A stretch of DNA of 64,000 nt from positions 372,001 to 436,000 of the forward strand of contig NZ_AP021870.1 of NCBI RefSeq assembly GCF_026001925.1, written 5' to 3'. This document shows positions 48,049 through 57,091 of the stretch, one piece after another (within the stretch, counting starts at the first letter, position 1; each line of letters opens with the position of its first letter). This DNA is from Vibrio gangliei. Lineage in GTDB: Bacteria; Pseudomonadota; Gammaproteobacteria; Enterobacterales; Vibrionaceae. Position numbers and translations under genes: made by a program. The notes beneath the pieces are model-generated. The model was not told the DNA's origin. It saw only the letters and a program-made list of their open reading frames with translations, and searched no databases.

Positions 48049-49419
48049 ATGAAATTACTCCATACCTCCGACTGGCATTTAGGGCAGAATTTTTTTACTA
48101 AAAGTCGCAAAGACGAACATCAAGCTTTTATTGCTTGGTTATTGAGCATAGTCGAAGAAAAGTCCATTGATGCCGTTGTGATAGCCGGTGATGTGTTTGA
48201 TACCGGTGCACCTCCGAGTTATGCCCGCGAAATGTATAACCAATTTATCGTACAAATGAATCAACTTGGCGTGACTTTAGTGGTGCTAGGGGGAAACCAT
48301 GATTCAGTTTCAATGCTAAATGAATCGAAACAGCTGCTTGCCTGCTTAAACACACATGTGATTGCCAATACAACCGATGAGTTAGATCAACAAGTGATGA
48401 TACTGAATGATCGACAAGGGCAGCCAGGAGCGATTTTATGCGCGGTGCCTTTTATTCGTCCGCGTGATGTCGTACAAAGTGTCGCAGGTGAAAGCAGCAG
48501 TCACAAAAACACAGCCTTAGGTGAGGCGATTAAGCAACATTATCAATCCCTGTATGACAAGGCGTTGGAGACCCAGTTATGTCTGCAAAAAAAGCATAAC
48601 AAAACTCTGCCTATCATCGCGACAGGCCATCTTACTGCGCTTGGTGTAACCAGCTCTGAATCGGTGCGTGATATTTATATTGGTAGTTTAGAAGCCTTTG
48701 ATGCAAAAGCATTTCCACCGGTTGATTACATGGCTTTAGGGCACATTCACCGTCCTCAAATTGTCGCGAAATCAGAGTCGATTCGTTATAGCGGTTCACC
48801 GATCCCACTGAGTTTTGATGAAATTAAAGGCATGCCAACAATCAATGATTTGGCTTCAGAACCTGCGCTATCAAATAAACAAGTTGTGCTAGTGGAATTT
48901 GCGGAGCAGGAAAAGCGCATTGAGCCCATTGCAGTCCCACTTTTCCAGCCGATGGCAACATTAAAAGGTTCTTTGGAATCACTTGAGCAACAATTGCAAC
49001 AATTCGAGGGCGTATCTCAAACCGTTTGGCTGTGTATTCACGTTGAGCATGACGATTATTTATCGGACTTGCAGCCAAGAATTCAAGCAATGACCGAAGG
49101 GTATAATGTTGAAGTATTGCAGCTGCGTCGTAGCCGTACCCAACAAGCCAAATCACTCGCTCAAATCAGTAAAGAAACTCTCGCTGAGTTGACTCCCTTT
49201 GATGTGTTTGAAAAGCGTTTAAGTTTAGAAGATTTCGATGGTGAGCAAGCAGAATTGCGTAGACAGCGTATCACCGAGCAGTTTAAGCAAGTTCTGGTCA
49301 ACATTGAAAGCTCGAATTCCGACACTGAGACGACTAAAGGCCAGACTCAACAAAGCCAATCTCCACAAAACCAATCTCCACAAAACCAATCTCAGCCAAA
49401 TAAGGGGGCTCAACAATGA
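48049..49419 (+). CDS. sbcD: SbcD, Mre11-family exonuclease subunit
   Basis: A 456-residue nuclease subunit of SbcCD, which opens hairpins and processes double-strand breaks. Phosphoesterase motifs are all visible: HTSDWHLGQNF, VIAGDVFDTGAPPS, VLGGNHDS, ATGHLT and ALGHIHRPQ. The C terminus is longer than usual and ends in a glutamine/serine/asparagine-rich tail with a 15-bp DNA repeat (PQNQS units). It overlaps sbcC by four bases. Confidence 0.93.
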   Translation: MKLLHTSDWHLGQNFFTKSRKDEHQAFIAWLLSIVEEKSIDAVVIAGDVFDTGAPPSYAREMYNQFIVQMNQLGVTLVVLGGNHDSVSMLNESKQLLACLNTHVIANTTDELDQQVMILNDRQGQPGAILCAVPFIRPRDVVQSVAGESSSHKNTALGEAIKQHYQSLYDKALETQLCLQKKHNKTLPIIATGHLTALGVTSSESVRDIYIGSLEAFDAKAFPPVDYMALGHIHRPQIVAKSESIRYSGSPIPLSFDEIKGMPTINDLASEPALSNKQVVLVEFAEQEKRIEPIAVPLFQPMATLKGSLESLEQQLQQFEGVSQTVWLCIHVEHDDYLSDLQPRIQAMTEGYNVEVLQLRRSRTQQAKSLAQISKETLAELTPFDVFEKRLSLEDFDGEQAELRRQRITEQFKQVLVNIESSNSDTETTKGQTQQSQSPQNQSPQNQSQPNKGAQQ

Positions 49420-52400
49420 AAATACTGAGTGTGCGTTTTCAAAATTTGAATTCCTTAAAAGGTGAATGGAAGTTGGATTTCAGTCAGTCACCGTTTGCTG
49501 AAAATGGTTTATTTGCCATAACGGGTCCAACCGGCGCAGGGAAAACCACGCTGCTGGATGCCATCTGTTTAGCCTTATATCATCAAACGCCAAGACTTGG
49601 TCTGATTTCTACCTCATCAAATGAAATCATGACCCGCGGCACCGCTGAATGTTTGGCAGAAGTCGAGTTTGAAGTAAAAGGCAAAGCTTACCGTGCGTTT
49701 TGGAGTATGCGCCGTTCGCGCGGAAAAGTAGAGGGCAATTTGCAATCGGCGGTAGTGGAATTGGCCGAAGTTGAGTCCGGTAAGGTGCTAGCAAGCCAAG
49801 TCAAAAAGAAAGACACCTTACTGAAAGAGATTACCGGGCTGGATTTTTCTCGCTTCACTAAATCTATGATGCTTTCTCAAGGGCAGTTTGCGGCGTTCTT
49901 GAATGCAAAAGAATCGGAACGTGCCGAGTTATTGGAAGAGCTGACCGGTACCGAAATTTACGGCTTAATTTCTGAGAATGTGCATGAGCAGTATAGTGCG
50001 GTAAAGCAGCAACTTGCAGAGTTAGAATCACAAGCAAAAGGCGTTGAATTATTAACTCAAGAGCAAATTCAAGCGTTTGATGATGAACTGCAACAGCTGA
50101 AAGCAGCAATCACTGACAACAAATCGAAATTGCAAGGTTGGGATCAGCACAGCCAGTGGTGGCAACAATATCAAGCTGCAGAAAAAGCGCTGGTGGATTC
50201 GAAACAGGCTTTTGATGTTGCGATGGATAAACAGCAACAAGCGCAGCCGCAATTAGAACGCTTAGCCGCTAGCGAACCGGCAGAAAAATTGAGATTCGTG
50301 TTTCAGCAATGGAAAGACGCAGGCGCTCAAGTGGAGAAAGTTGAGCAATTGCTAAAGCAAAAACGTGATCACTTTACCGGTCTTGAAACGCAAAAAGAGG
50401 CGAAAAAACAGGCTTTTGAGCAGGCGAACCTTGTTTACCAACAGCAGAAGAAATCACATCAAGACTTGCTCGATTTAATCGATGAAAAAGTCCTGCCATT
50501 AGATAATCAAATTGAGCAAACTACGGCAAAAGTTGCTGAATTGAGTGAGCGTTATCAGAAAGAAAATCAACGAGTTAATCAAAAAAAGCAAGAAAATACG
50601 GACGTTGTACGGCGTTTGAAATCGGAACAAGCTCAACAAATTGAGTGTGAGGCTTATTTGAAAGCGCATGCCAATGATGAAGTGTTGTCTGAGCATCTTA
50701 ATAGCTGGCACTTACAAGTTCAGCAATTAGCACAAAAAGGGCAAAATCTGGCTCAGATGCAGCGCTCTTTACTGCAAGAACAAACCGAGAAAGCCGAGCT
50801 AGAAAAAAATATTCAAGCTGAAACCGAGAGAGTGAAGCTGCTTGATAATGACGTTGTAGGCAAACAAAGTGTCTATGAGTCGGCAGAAAAAAATCATCAA
50901 GAATTAACGCGTAATACCGCCAGTGATGATGAAAACTTACAGGTGCGTATTGAACAAAAAAGCGCGCAGCTGAATGTCGTGTATCAATTAAGACTAAAGC
51001 ACACGGCTTGGCTTAAATTGTCTTCTAAAATGCTTGAAGATGCCGAATCATTAAAGGCGCAAACCGCGTTACATCAACAGCTCGATCAGCAATGTGCTTC
51101 TTTGCGTCAAACATACAAAGCGATCGATGCGCAAATTCAAAGTTACAGTAAGCTGATTGATCACGATACGCAGTTTGCTGATTTCCGAGCTCAACTTATC
51201 GATGGGCAACCGTGTCCTCTTTGTGGTTCGTTAGAGCACCCAATTTTACAACACGGCATGCTCGCTGATCGTTCACAGATCGTGTTAGATAAGGAGAAAG
51301 CACAAGCGGAAAAGCAGCAAATTGAAGCAAAAGGCATGCAGGCAAGAACACAACTGGATTCTGCCGCACGTTATATTGAAGACCTCACCAAAAAGCAAAA
51401 GCAAGATGCGGATGAGCTGGCTCAGTTGAATCAACAATGGCTCGACATAATAAAAGGCTCAACACTGACTGAGTTTGCCATTGATGATGCGGCGCAATTG
51501 CGACAATTAGAAGTCAGTTTACCCGTTGAAATTGAACGACTTAAGCATCAATTGCAACAGGTTACGCAATTAGAAAAGCAGCGTTATGCCGCTAAAGAAG
51601 CTTGGCAGTTGAGTATTAATGAGCGTGATAAAGCGAAAGCGGCATTAAGTGGCCTTCAACATAAACTGGACACGTTAAGTCAGCAGGATTTACAACAAGC
51701 TCAGCGAGTTCGAGATGAACAGCAAGCGGCAATCTCACTCTATCAATCGCTGACACAGCAATGGCAGTCATTAGGTTATGCACTCCCTGATTATGATGTG
51801 CATTATCAAGCGCATGACGTTGCAACTTTGACCGACTGGCTTGCAGAGAAGAAACAAGCGTTGCTTTTATGGCAACAGCAACATCAAGCGCACAGTGAGC
51901 TCAAACATAAATTAGAGCAAAGCCAACAGACGTTAACTCGAATTGAAAAAGAACTGGAAGAACTGTCTACAGGTTTAAATCAAACGCAAAAGTCGCTTGC
52001 CAGTGAAACCGAATTATTGTCGCGCTTAAAACAGCAAAGGCAGGCTTTGTTTGGTGTAAGACAAGTTGCTGATGAAAAGGCGAGTAGCCAACAAAAATTA
52101 GCGGAAAAAGAAAAGCAACAACTGACTGCGCAGCAAGATTTTCATCAGCTACAAGCCGCGCTAGAGAAATCTTCTGGCGAGCTTGAAAGTTTAGAGACTC
52201 AACTTACGCAACAAAAGCAACAGCAGCAAGGTTATCATCAAGAGTGGCTTGACGCTTTACAGGCAAGCCCTTTTGAGCAGCAACAAGACTTTGAGCGTGC
52301 GTTATTAGATGCTGAGACTAGACAAGCGCTAGTGACTCTCAAGCAAAGCATTAATGACCAATTACAACGTACCCAAGCGTTAATGGACAATGCGCAAAGC

Positions 52401-53204
52401 CAGTGGCAGCAGATAAAAGCGCATCCTAACGCGCACCAATGGCAACAAGTTGAATTGACTGAAGTACAAGCGCAGCAGCAACAATTGAGTCAAACACTGG
52501 ATGCTCAAACCTATCGCACTGGGCAAGTTGAGCATGAATTGCAACTTAACCAAAGCCGTAAACAAAACCAACAAGCGCTATTTGATCAAATTGAACAAGC
52601 ACGCGGTCATTATGATGATTGGCAATATCTGCATTCTCTGATCGGTTCGAAAAGTGGGGATAAATTTAGAAAATTCGCTCAAGGCTTGACGTTAGATAAC
52701 CTAGTTTATCTCGCCAATAAGCAACTAGAGCGTCTGCATGGCCGCTATTTGCTGCAAAGATCAGGTTTGGAACAAGCGTTGGATGTTTCACAAAAGGCGG
52801 TTGGCAATGGCGATTCAGAAGTGCAATCTGCGTTATCTGCCGATGGACTCGCTTTGTCTGTGGTTGATACATGGCAAGGTGATAGTGTTCGTGATACAAA
52901 AACTTTATCGGGCGGTGAAAGTTTTTTGGTCAGTCTAGCCCTAGCGCTGGCGTTATCTGACTTAGTCAGTCACAAAACCAGTATTGATTCGTTATTTTTA
53001 GATGAAGGTTTTGGTACTTTGGATGCGGATACGTTAGATATTGCTTTGAATGCGTTAGATAACCTTAATGCTTCAGGAAAAATGATCGGCGTGATTAGTC
53101 ATATTGAAGCAATGAAAGAACGCATCCCTGTACAAATTAAAGTGAACAAACGCAATGGCTTAGGCATGAGTGAGCTTGATGCATCGTTTCGTATTTCAAA
53201 TTAA
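49416..53204 (+). CDS. sbcC: SbcC, Rad50-family ATPase subunit
   Basis: A 1262-residue SMC-like ATPase that works with SbcD on DNA ends and palindromes. Walker A GPTGAGKTT at residues 37-45, a very long coiled coil rich in Q/E/L, the zinc-hook CPLCG near residue 600, the signature LSGGESF and Walker B LFLDEGFGTLD near the C terminus. A little longer than E. coli SbcC (1048). Translationally coupled to sbcD. Confidence 0.95.
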   Translation: MKILSVRFQNLNSLKGEWKLDFSQSPFAENGLFAITGPTGAGKTTLLDAICLALYHQTPRLGLISTSSNEIMTRGTAECLAEVEFEVKGKAYRAFWSMRRSRGKVEGNLQSAVVELAEVESGKVLASQVKKKDTLLKEITGLDFSRFTKSMMLSQGQFAAFLNAKESERAELLEELTGTEIYGLISENVHEQYSAVKQQLAELESQAKGVELLTQEQIQAFDDELQQLKAAITDNKSKLQGWDQHSQWWQQYQAAEKALVDSKQAFDVAMDKQQQAQPQLERLAASEPAEKLRFVFQQWKDAGAQVEKVEQLLKQKRDHFTGLETQKEAKKQAFEQANLVYQQQKKSHQDLLDLIDEKVLPLDNQIEQTTAKVAELSERYQKENQRVNQKKQENTDVVRRLKSEQAQQIECEAYLKAHANDEVLSEHLNSWHLQVQQLAQKGQNLAQMQRSLLQEQTEKAELEKNIQAETERVKLLDNDVVGKQSVYESAEKNHQELTRNTASDDENLQVRIEQKSAQLNVVYQLRLKHTAWLKLSSKMLEDAESLKAQTALHQQLDQQCASLRQTYKAIDAQIQSYSKLIDHDTQFADFRAQLIDGQPCPLCGSLEHPILQHGMLADRSQIVLDKEKAQAEKQQIEAKGMQARTQLDSAARYIEDLTKKQKQDADELAQLNQQWLDIIKGSTLTEFAIDDAAQLRQLEVSLPVEIERLKHQLQQVTQLEKQRYAAKEAWQLSINERDKAKAALSGLQHKLDTLSQQDLQQAQRVRDEQQAAISLYQSLTQQWQSLGYALPDYDVHYQAHDVATLTDWLAEKKQALLLWQQQHQAHSELKHKLEQSQQTLTRIEKELEELSTGLNQTQKSLASETELLSRLKQQRQALFGVRQVADEKASSQQKLAEKEKQQLTAQQDFHQLQAALEKSSGELESLETQLTQQKQQQQGYHQEWLDALQASPFEQQQDFERALLDAETRQALVTLKQSINDQLQRTQALMDNAQSQWQQIKAHPNAHQWQQVELTEVQAQQQQLSQTLDAQTYRTGQVEHELQLNQSRKQNQQALFDQIEQARGHYDDWQYLHSLIGSKSGDKFRKFAQGLTLDNLVYLANKQLERLHGRYLLQRSGLEQALDVSQKAVGNGDSEVQSALSADGLALSVVDTWQGDSVRDTKTLSGGESFLVSLALALALSDLVSHKTSIDSLFLDEGFGTLDADTLDIALNALDNLNASGKMIGVISHIEAMKERIPVQIKVNKRNGLGMSELDASFRISN

Positions 53205-53262
53205 TCATTAATATGCCCCAAGTAGGAAAGGTATAGCGGTGTAAGTCAAAGAGGGAAGCAAG

Positions 53263-53877
53263 ATGACAACAATATTGGTGGATAACAAAAAAGTAAAACC
53301 ATCGAAAGTCGTATGCGTAGGGCGTAATTATGCCGAGCATGTGAAAGAACTGAATAATGCGATGCCAGACCAAATGATGGTGTTTAATAAACCCAATACC
53401 TCAATCACTAACCAGTTGACGTCATACCATCAAGAACCACTGCATTATGAAGGTGAAATCTGTTTTACCATCAAAAATGGTGAAATTGATGCAGTAGGCT
53501 TTGGCTTAGATTTAACCAAACGTGAATTACAATCTGCACTTAAAGCTAAGCAACTGCCTTGGGAGCGTGCGAAAGCGTTTGATGGCTCAGCGGTGTTGAG
53601 TAAATTTGTCTCTCTTTCTAATGGTAATTGGCAAGGGCTTTCGCTGGAGTTGCTGATTAATGGCGTACGTGTGCAAGCCGGTGGGGTGATGAATATGATG
53701 TACTCTCCGGAAGATATCCTTAATGAAGTGAAATCTTATACCACCCTCAACAATGGCGATGTGATCATGACAGGCACACCTAGTGGGGTAGGTGTGGTTC
53801 ATGAGGGCGATATTTTTACCGCACGGATTAAGCAGTATGATGACGTGTTAATTGAGACTCAGTGGATTGCACAATAA
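53263..53877 (+). CDS. Fumarylacetoacetase (FAH)-family hydrolase
   Basis: A 204-residue protein of the small YcgM-like branch. KVVCVGRNYAEHVKELNNAM opens the domain; metal ligands are in EGEICFTIKNGE; FGLDLTKRELQSALKAKQLP and TGTPSGVGVVHEGDIF complete the family pattern. Members hydrolyse or decarboxylate acylpyruvates such as oxaloacetate-like compounds. AGGGAAGCAAG precedes the ATG. Separate transcription from sbcC is likely. Confidence 0.85.
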   Translation: MTTILVDNKKVKPSKVVCVGRNYAEHVKELNNAMPDQMMVFNKPNTSITNQLTSYHQEPLHYEGEICFTIKNGEIDAVGFGLDLTKRELQSALKAKQLPWERAKAFDGSAVLSKFVSLSNGNWQGLSLELLINGVRVQAGGVMNMMYSPEDILNEVKSYTTLNNGDVIMTGTPSGVGVVHEGDIFTARIKQYDDVLIETQWIAQ

Positions 53878-54127
53878 ATTTCATCTCAGTGTTAAATAAG
53901 TTAAATGTTATTAAATTGTTATCGCCGACTTGTTGATGAAATAAATCATTGAGTTAAAAGCCAAGTGGTTGTTTTTATTGAATTATATTTTTGGTTGGTT
54001 TTAAATCAGTTTGAAACCTTGTTAATTAGAAAAACTAATCCGAAGTTGTGTGTTTTTTCATTTCTATCATTTCAATCTCAGCGCTATTATGCGCGCAAAT
54101 TGAACGTTAAATAGAGTGAATACCGCG

Positions 54128-54316
54128 ATGACACAAGCAATTTTAGAATCAGTTGCAAATCCATCAATGGAGCAAAAAACCTACTCGGTTAACGTCAAAG
54201 GATTGATGATGCATATCGTAGATGTTTTGTTTGGTGCAACCAAAAAGCCTGCAACGGCAGCTTATGATGCGTCAACACTATCATCTCACTTGCAAAAAGA
54301 CTTGGGTTTGTACTAA
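54128..54316 (+). CDS. Small hypothetical protein, 62 residues
   Basis: Starts MTQAILESVANPSMEQKTYS; a GTG four codons earlier is an alternative. The middle VKGLMMHIVDVLFGATKKPA is amphipathic, and the C terminus LSSHLQKDLGLY recalls DUF1127-type proteins (ending DIGL), though I cannot be sure. It has its own strong terminator and long upstream AT-rich region, so it is probably a separately regulated Vibrio gene. Confidence 0.6.
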   Translation: MTQAILESVANPSMEQKTYSVNVKGLMMHIVDVLFGATKKPATAAYDASTLSSHLQKDLGLY

Positions 54317-54374
54317 TTACCCGGTTGAAATGAATCTGGTCGCTTCTTGACTAAATTCATGGAACATTTTTTCG

Positions 54375-54407
54375 ATAAAAGCTGACTGATTTAGTCAGCT
54401 TTTTTTA
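54375..54407 (+). terminator. Terminator after the 62-residue gene
   Basis: AAAAGCTGACT-GATTT-AGTCAGCTTTT with a following T-run. Confidence 0.85.
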
Positions 54408-54786
54408 TGTCTTTTTTAGCCCTTCTCACAAGGCACTCCTACTGTTGAGTGTTCTATCATGAATGATATTACTAATATTCATGTCAAAGTCAGTATTAAG
54501 TTCTGCTCGGTTATTTTCAATGCTTGTACCTAGGTGGCAAAGGTAGCAGAATGTTCTAAAACAGATAATTAACAATCTGTAACATCCTCACTCACAATGC
54601 TGGTCTTTATCTTGTAAGCCATGTCATTAAACGAGTAGCGGATTTTAATATAAAGCCAATTTGCGAATGTCTTACCCCAACGGCTGTAGGTTATTCGCTA
54701 GGAAGGCAAACAATAACAAGTTGAAGAAAATCGATCGATCAGTGGTTTGATTAATGTTTCTTCTGACAACTTGATAAGGACAGAAT
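54408..54786. other. Intergenic leader of the Nramp-like gene
   Basis: About 380 bases without an ORF that looks coding. I see no riboswitch-like conserved structure; AACAGATAATTAACAATCTGT near 54568 is a small inverted repeat. It presumably carries the promoter and regulator sites of the transporter gene. Confidence 0.4.
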
Positions 54787-56082
54787 ATGGAAAATACCGC
54801 CACAATATCCAACCCCCAAACCGTTGAAATCAATCAAAAAGCCTCTTTACTAAAAGCGCTTGGCCCTGGCGTTATGATGGCCTCTGCGGCAGTTGGCGGC
54901 TCACACTTAGTATCATCAACTCAAGCGGGAGCAATTTATGGTTGGCAACTTGCGTTGTTGATCCTGCTTGTTAACTTATTCAAATACCCATTTTTCCGAG
55001 CAGGGGTGCAATATACCGTTGGTACGGGCCAAAGTTTGGTGCAAGGCTATCACCAAATGGGCATTGGCTACCTTTGGTTGTTTAACGTGTTGAACTTTGT
55101 CTCTGCTTTCGTCAACATCGCTGCACTATTAATGTTTAGTGCTAGTTTGATGGGCTACTTCCTACCGATTTCGCTTTCTATCCCCGTGATTTCTGGTGGG
55201 ATCTTAGTCGTGTGTCTCTTTATTTTGATGGCCGGTCACTTTAAAGCATTAAGTACTCTGTCAAAAGTGATCATGGCCGTGCTCGTGATCACCACGCTAC
55301 TGGCGGTGATGATTGCGGCAAGTAAAGGTGCGGTTGCTCCTGCTGAATATCAAAGCCCATCCGCTTGGACGATGGCCGCGTTTGGTTTCATTGTAATCAT
55401 GATGGGTTGGATGCCAGCGCCGATTGAAATTTCGTGCTTCAATTCATTGTGGCTAAAGTCACAAAGCAAAGAGCAAAAAGTCACAGCTCGCAGCGCATTG
55501 TTTGATTTTAATGTCGGTTACATTGGCACCGCGATTCTTGCTATCGTCTTTTTAGCATTAGGCGCGTTAGTGTTAAACGGCAGTGGTGAAGAGCTAAAAA
55601 CGTCTGGTATTGGTTTTTCGCATCAATTAGTGAGCATGTACACCGCCTCAATTGGTGAGTGGTCTCGCTATCTGATTGCGGTTATTGCCTTCTTCTGTAT
55701 CTTTGGTAGCACCATTACTTGTATTGATGGTTATTCACGTGTTTTAACTGAAAGCACATTGCTGTTACGCAGTAAAACAGAAGATTCACATCCACAAGTT
55801 GCTAAATCGACTTTAAACGTCTGGATGGTAATTGTCAGTTTGTTGGCTTTTGCGGTAATTCTATTCTTCACTTCATCATTAATGTCGATGATGCACTTCG
55901 CAATGATCTTAGCCTTTATGACAACGCCGATTTTCGCGATTTTGAACTACCGCTTGGTAACAAAAACGAGCTTGCCGGATGACTTGAAGTTTGCTGGTAA
56001 ATTAAAAGCGCTATCATGGGTTGGCTTCATCTATCTATTTGGTTTCTTAGCAGCCTTTATTTGGTGGAGTTGGTTTATGTAA
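54787..56082 (+). CDS. Nramp-like transporter lacking the metal-site motifs
   Basis: A 431-residue membrane protein with about 11 helices and overall Nramp/MntH similarity (LGPGVMMASAAVGGSHLVSS, FRAGVQYTVGTGQSLVQGYH, GWMPAPIEISCFNSLWLKSQ). In classical Nramp proteins helix 1 has DPGN and helix 6 MPH, which bind Mn/Fe. Here the helix-1 position reads AVGGSH and helix 6 reads MPAPIE, so manganese transport is doubtful. AAGGACAG precedes the ATG. Substrate unknown. Confidence 0.8.
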   Translation: MENTATISNPQTVEINQKASLLKALGPGVMMASAAVGGSHLVSSTQAGAIYGWQLALLILLVNLFKYPFFRAGVQYTVGTGQSLVQGYHQMGIGYLWLFNVLNFVSAFVNIAALLMFSASLMGYFLPISLSIPVISGGILVVCLFILMAGHFKALSTLSKVIMAVLVITTLLAVMIAASKGAVAPAEYQSPSAWTMAAFGFIVIMMGWMPAPIEISCFNSLWLKSQSKEQKVTARSALFDFNVGYIGTAILAIVFLALGALVLNGSGEELKTSGIGFSHQLVSMYTASIGEWSRYLIAVIAFFCIFGSTITCIDGYSRVLTESTLLLRSKTEDSHPQVAKSTLNVWMVIVSLLAFAVILFFTSSLMSMMHFAMILAFMTTPIFAILNYRLVTKTSLPDDLKFAGKLKALSWVGFIYLFGFLAAFIWWSWFM

Positions 56083-56103
56083 TCAGCCATTGAGCAGATA
56101 CGC

Positions 56104-56145
56104 TAAAGCCCAAGCAATCACGTCATTGCTTGGGCTTTATTTTTT
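56104..56145 (+). terminator. Strong terminator after the Nramp-like gene
   Basis: TAAAGCCCAAGCAAT and ATTGCTTGGGCTTTA form a 15-bp stem followed by TTTTTT. Confidence 0.9.
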
Positions 56146-56182
56146 AGATAAGACCTACGTAAAATTAATCAGCTTAATTTGA

Positions 56183-56857
56183 TTACTCTAATTCAACGGG
56201 TGGGCGGAAGGTCATTTCATGCATCACCACATCTGCTGGCAACTCTAGGATATGGGCGATGGTTTTAGCGACACTTTGAGCCGACATATATTGTGGACGT
56301 TCAGCTTCTCGGAAGTTGGTGTCCGTACCACCCGGGTATAGGGTGCTGACTTTGATGCCATACGGCTGGGCTTCTTTCATTAAGATTGAGCTAAAACCAG
56401 CAAAACCTTGTTTCATTGCGGTGTAGACACTCATGGATTCATTTGAACGTTTAGCCACAGTACTGGCGATATTGATAATGTAGCCAGACTGTTGCGCTTT
56501 CATGAGCTTTAATGCTTCGCGAGAGAGCAGGGCGGGTGCACGTAAATTAACAGCATATTGCAAATCGAATTCTTCTAGCGTGAATTCATCAATGCCACAT
56601 TTACGCGTGTTTAAACCGGCATTATTGATCAAGACATCGATACCATTAAGCAAATTAAGTGCTTGAGCAAATAATTCAACCGCTTCGGTCGGATCGCTTA
56701 AATCCGCTGTAATAGTTCGGCACTCCACTTCGGCGGCGAGCTCATCTAATTTTTCTTGATTGCGACCGGTTGCTACCACTTGATGACCTTGTTGTGCTAA
56801 ATATTTAGCCGTTTGATAGCCAATACCACTTGTTGCTCCCGTAACTAAAATCTTCAT
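56183..56857 (-). CDS. Short-chain dehydrogenase/reductase
   Basis: A 224-residue classical SDR oxidoreductase. Cofactor motif TGATSGIGYQTAKYLAQQG at the N terminus, VATGRNQEKLDEL (Arg suggests NADPH), the NNAG motif LINNAGLN, the active-site Ser in INIASTVAKR, and Tyr-x-x-x-Lys in VYTAMKQGF. Closest in style to YdfG-like or general SDRs; the substrate cannot be inferred. Convergent with the Nramp-like gene; monocistronic. Confidence 0.85.
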   Translation of the reverse strand: MKILVTGATSGIGYQTAKYLAQQGHQVVATGRNQEKLDELAAEVECRTITADLSDPTEAVELFAQALNLLNGIDVLINNAGLNTRKCGIDEFTLEEFDLQYAVNLRAPALLSREALKLMKAQQSGYIINIASTVAKRSNESMSVYTAMKQGFAGFSSILMKEAQPYGIKVSTLYPGGTDTNFREAERPQYMSAQSVAKTIAHILELPADVVMHEMTFRPPVELE

Positions 56858-57091
56858 GGCGCATCCTTTATTGTTTATAAACTAAAAGCTTCTTCATCGA
56901 TACGGTAACGTATTTATACCAATCGTACTAATTATCTGATCGAACTTGCTTGTTAAAAAGCTCGATAACTTCGTTAGACTTTTCGTATAAAAAAGAGTTG
57001 ATTGTAGAATAACTACTTATCGAAAATTTCCGCCTTGTTCTCAAGCCTTTTTCCTACGCAATTTCTGACCATCTAATTAGTGTGATTGGTA

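Noticed and set aside
49365..49398. 15-bp tandem repeat at the end of sbcD
   Set aside because: It only encodes a low-complexity PQNQS tail; there are too few units to suggest phase variation.
51616..51825. Minus-strand frames inside sbcC (several of 60-80 codons)
   Set aside because: These are shadows of the glutamine-rich coiled coil; CAA/CAG codons read as Leu/Cys-rich nonsense on the other strand.
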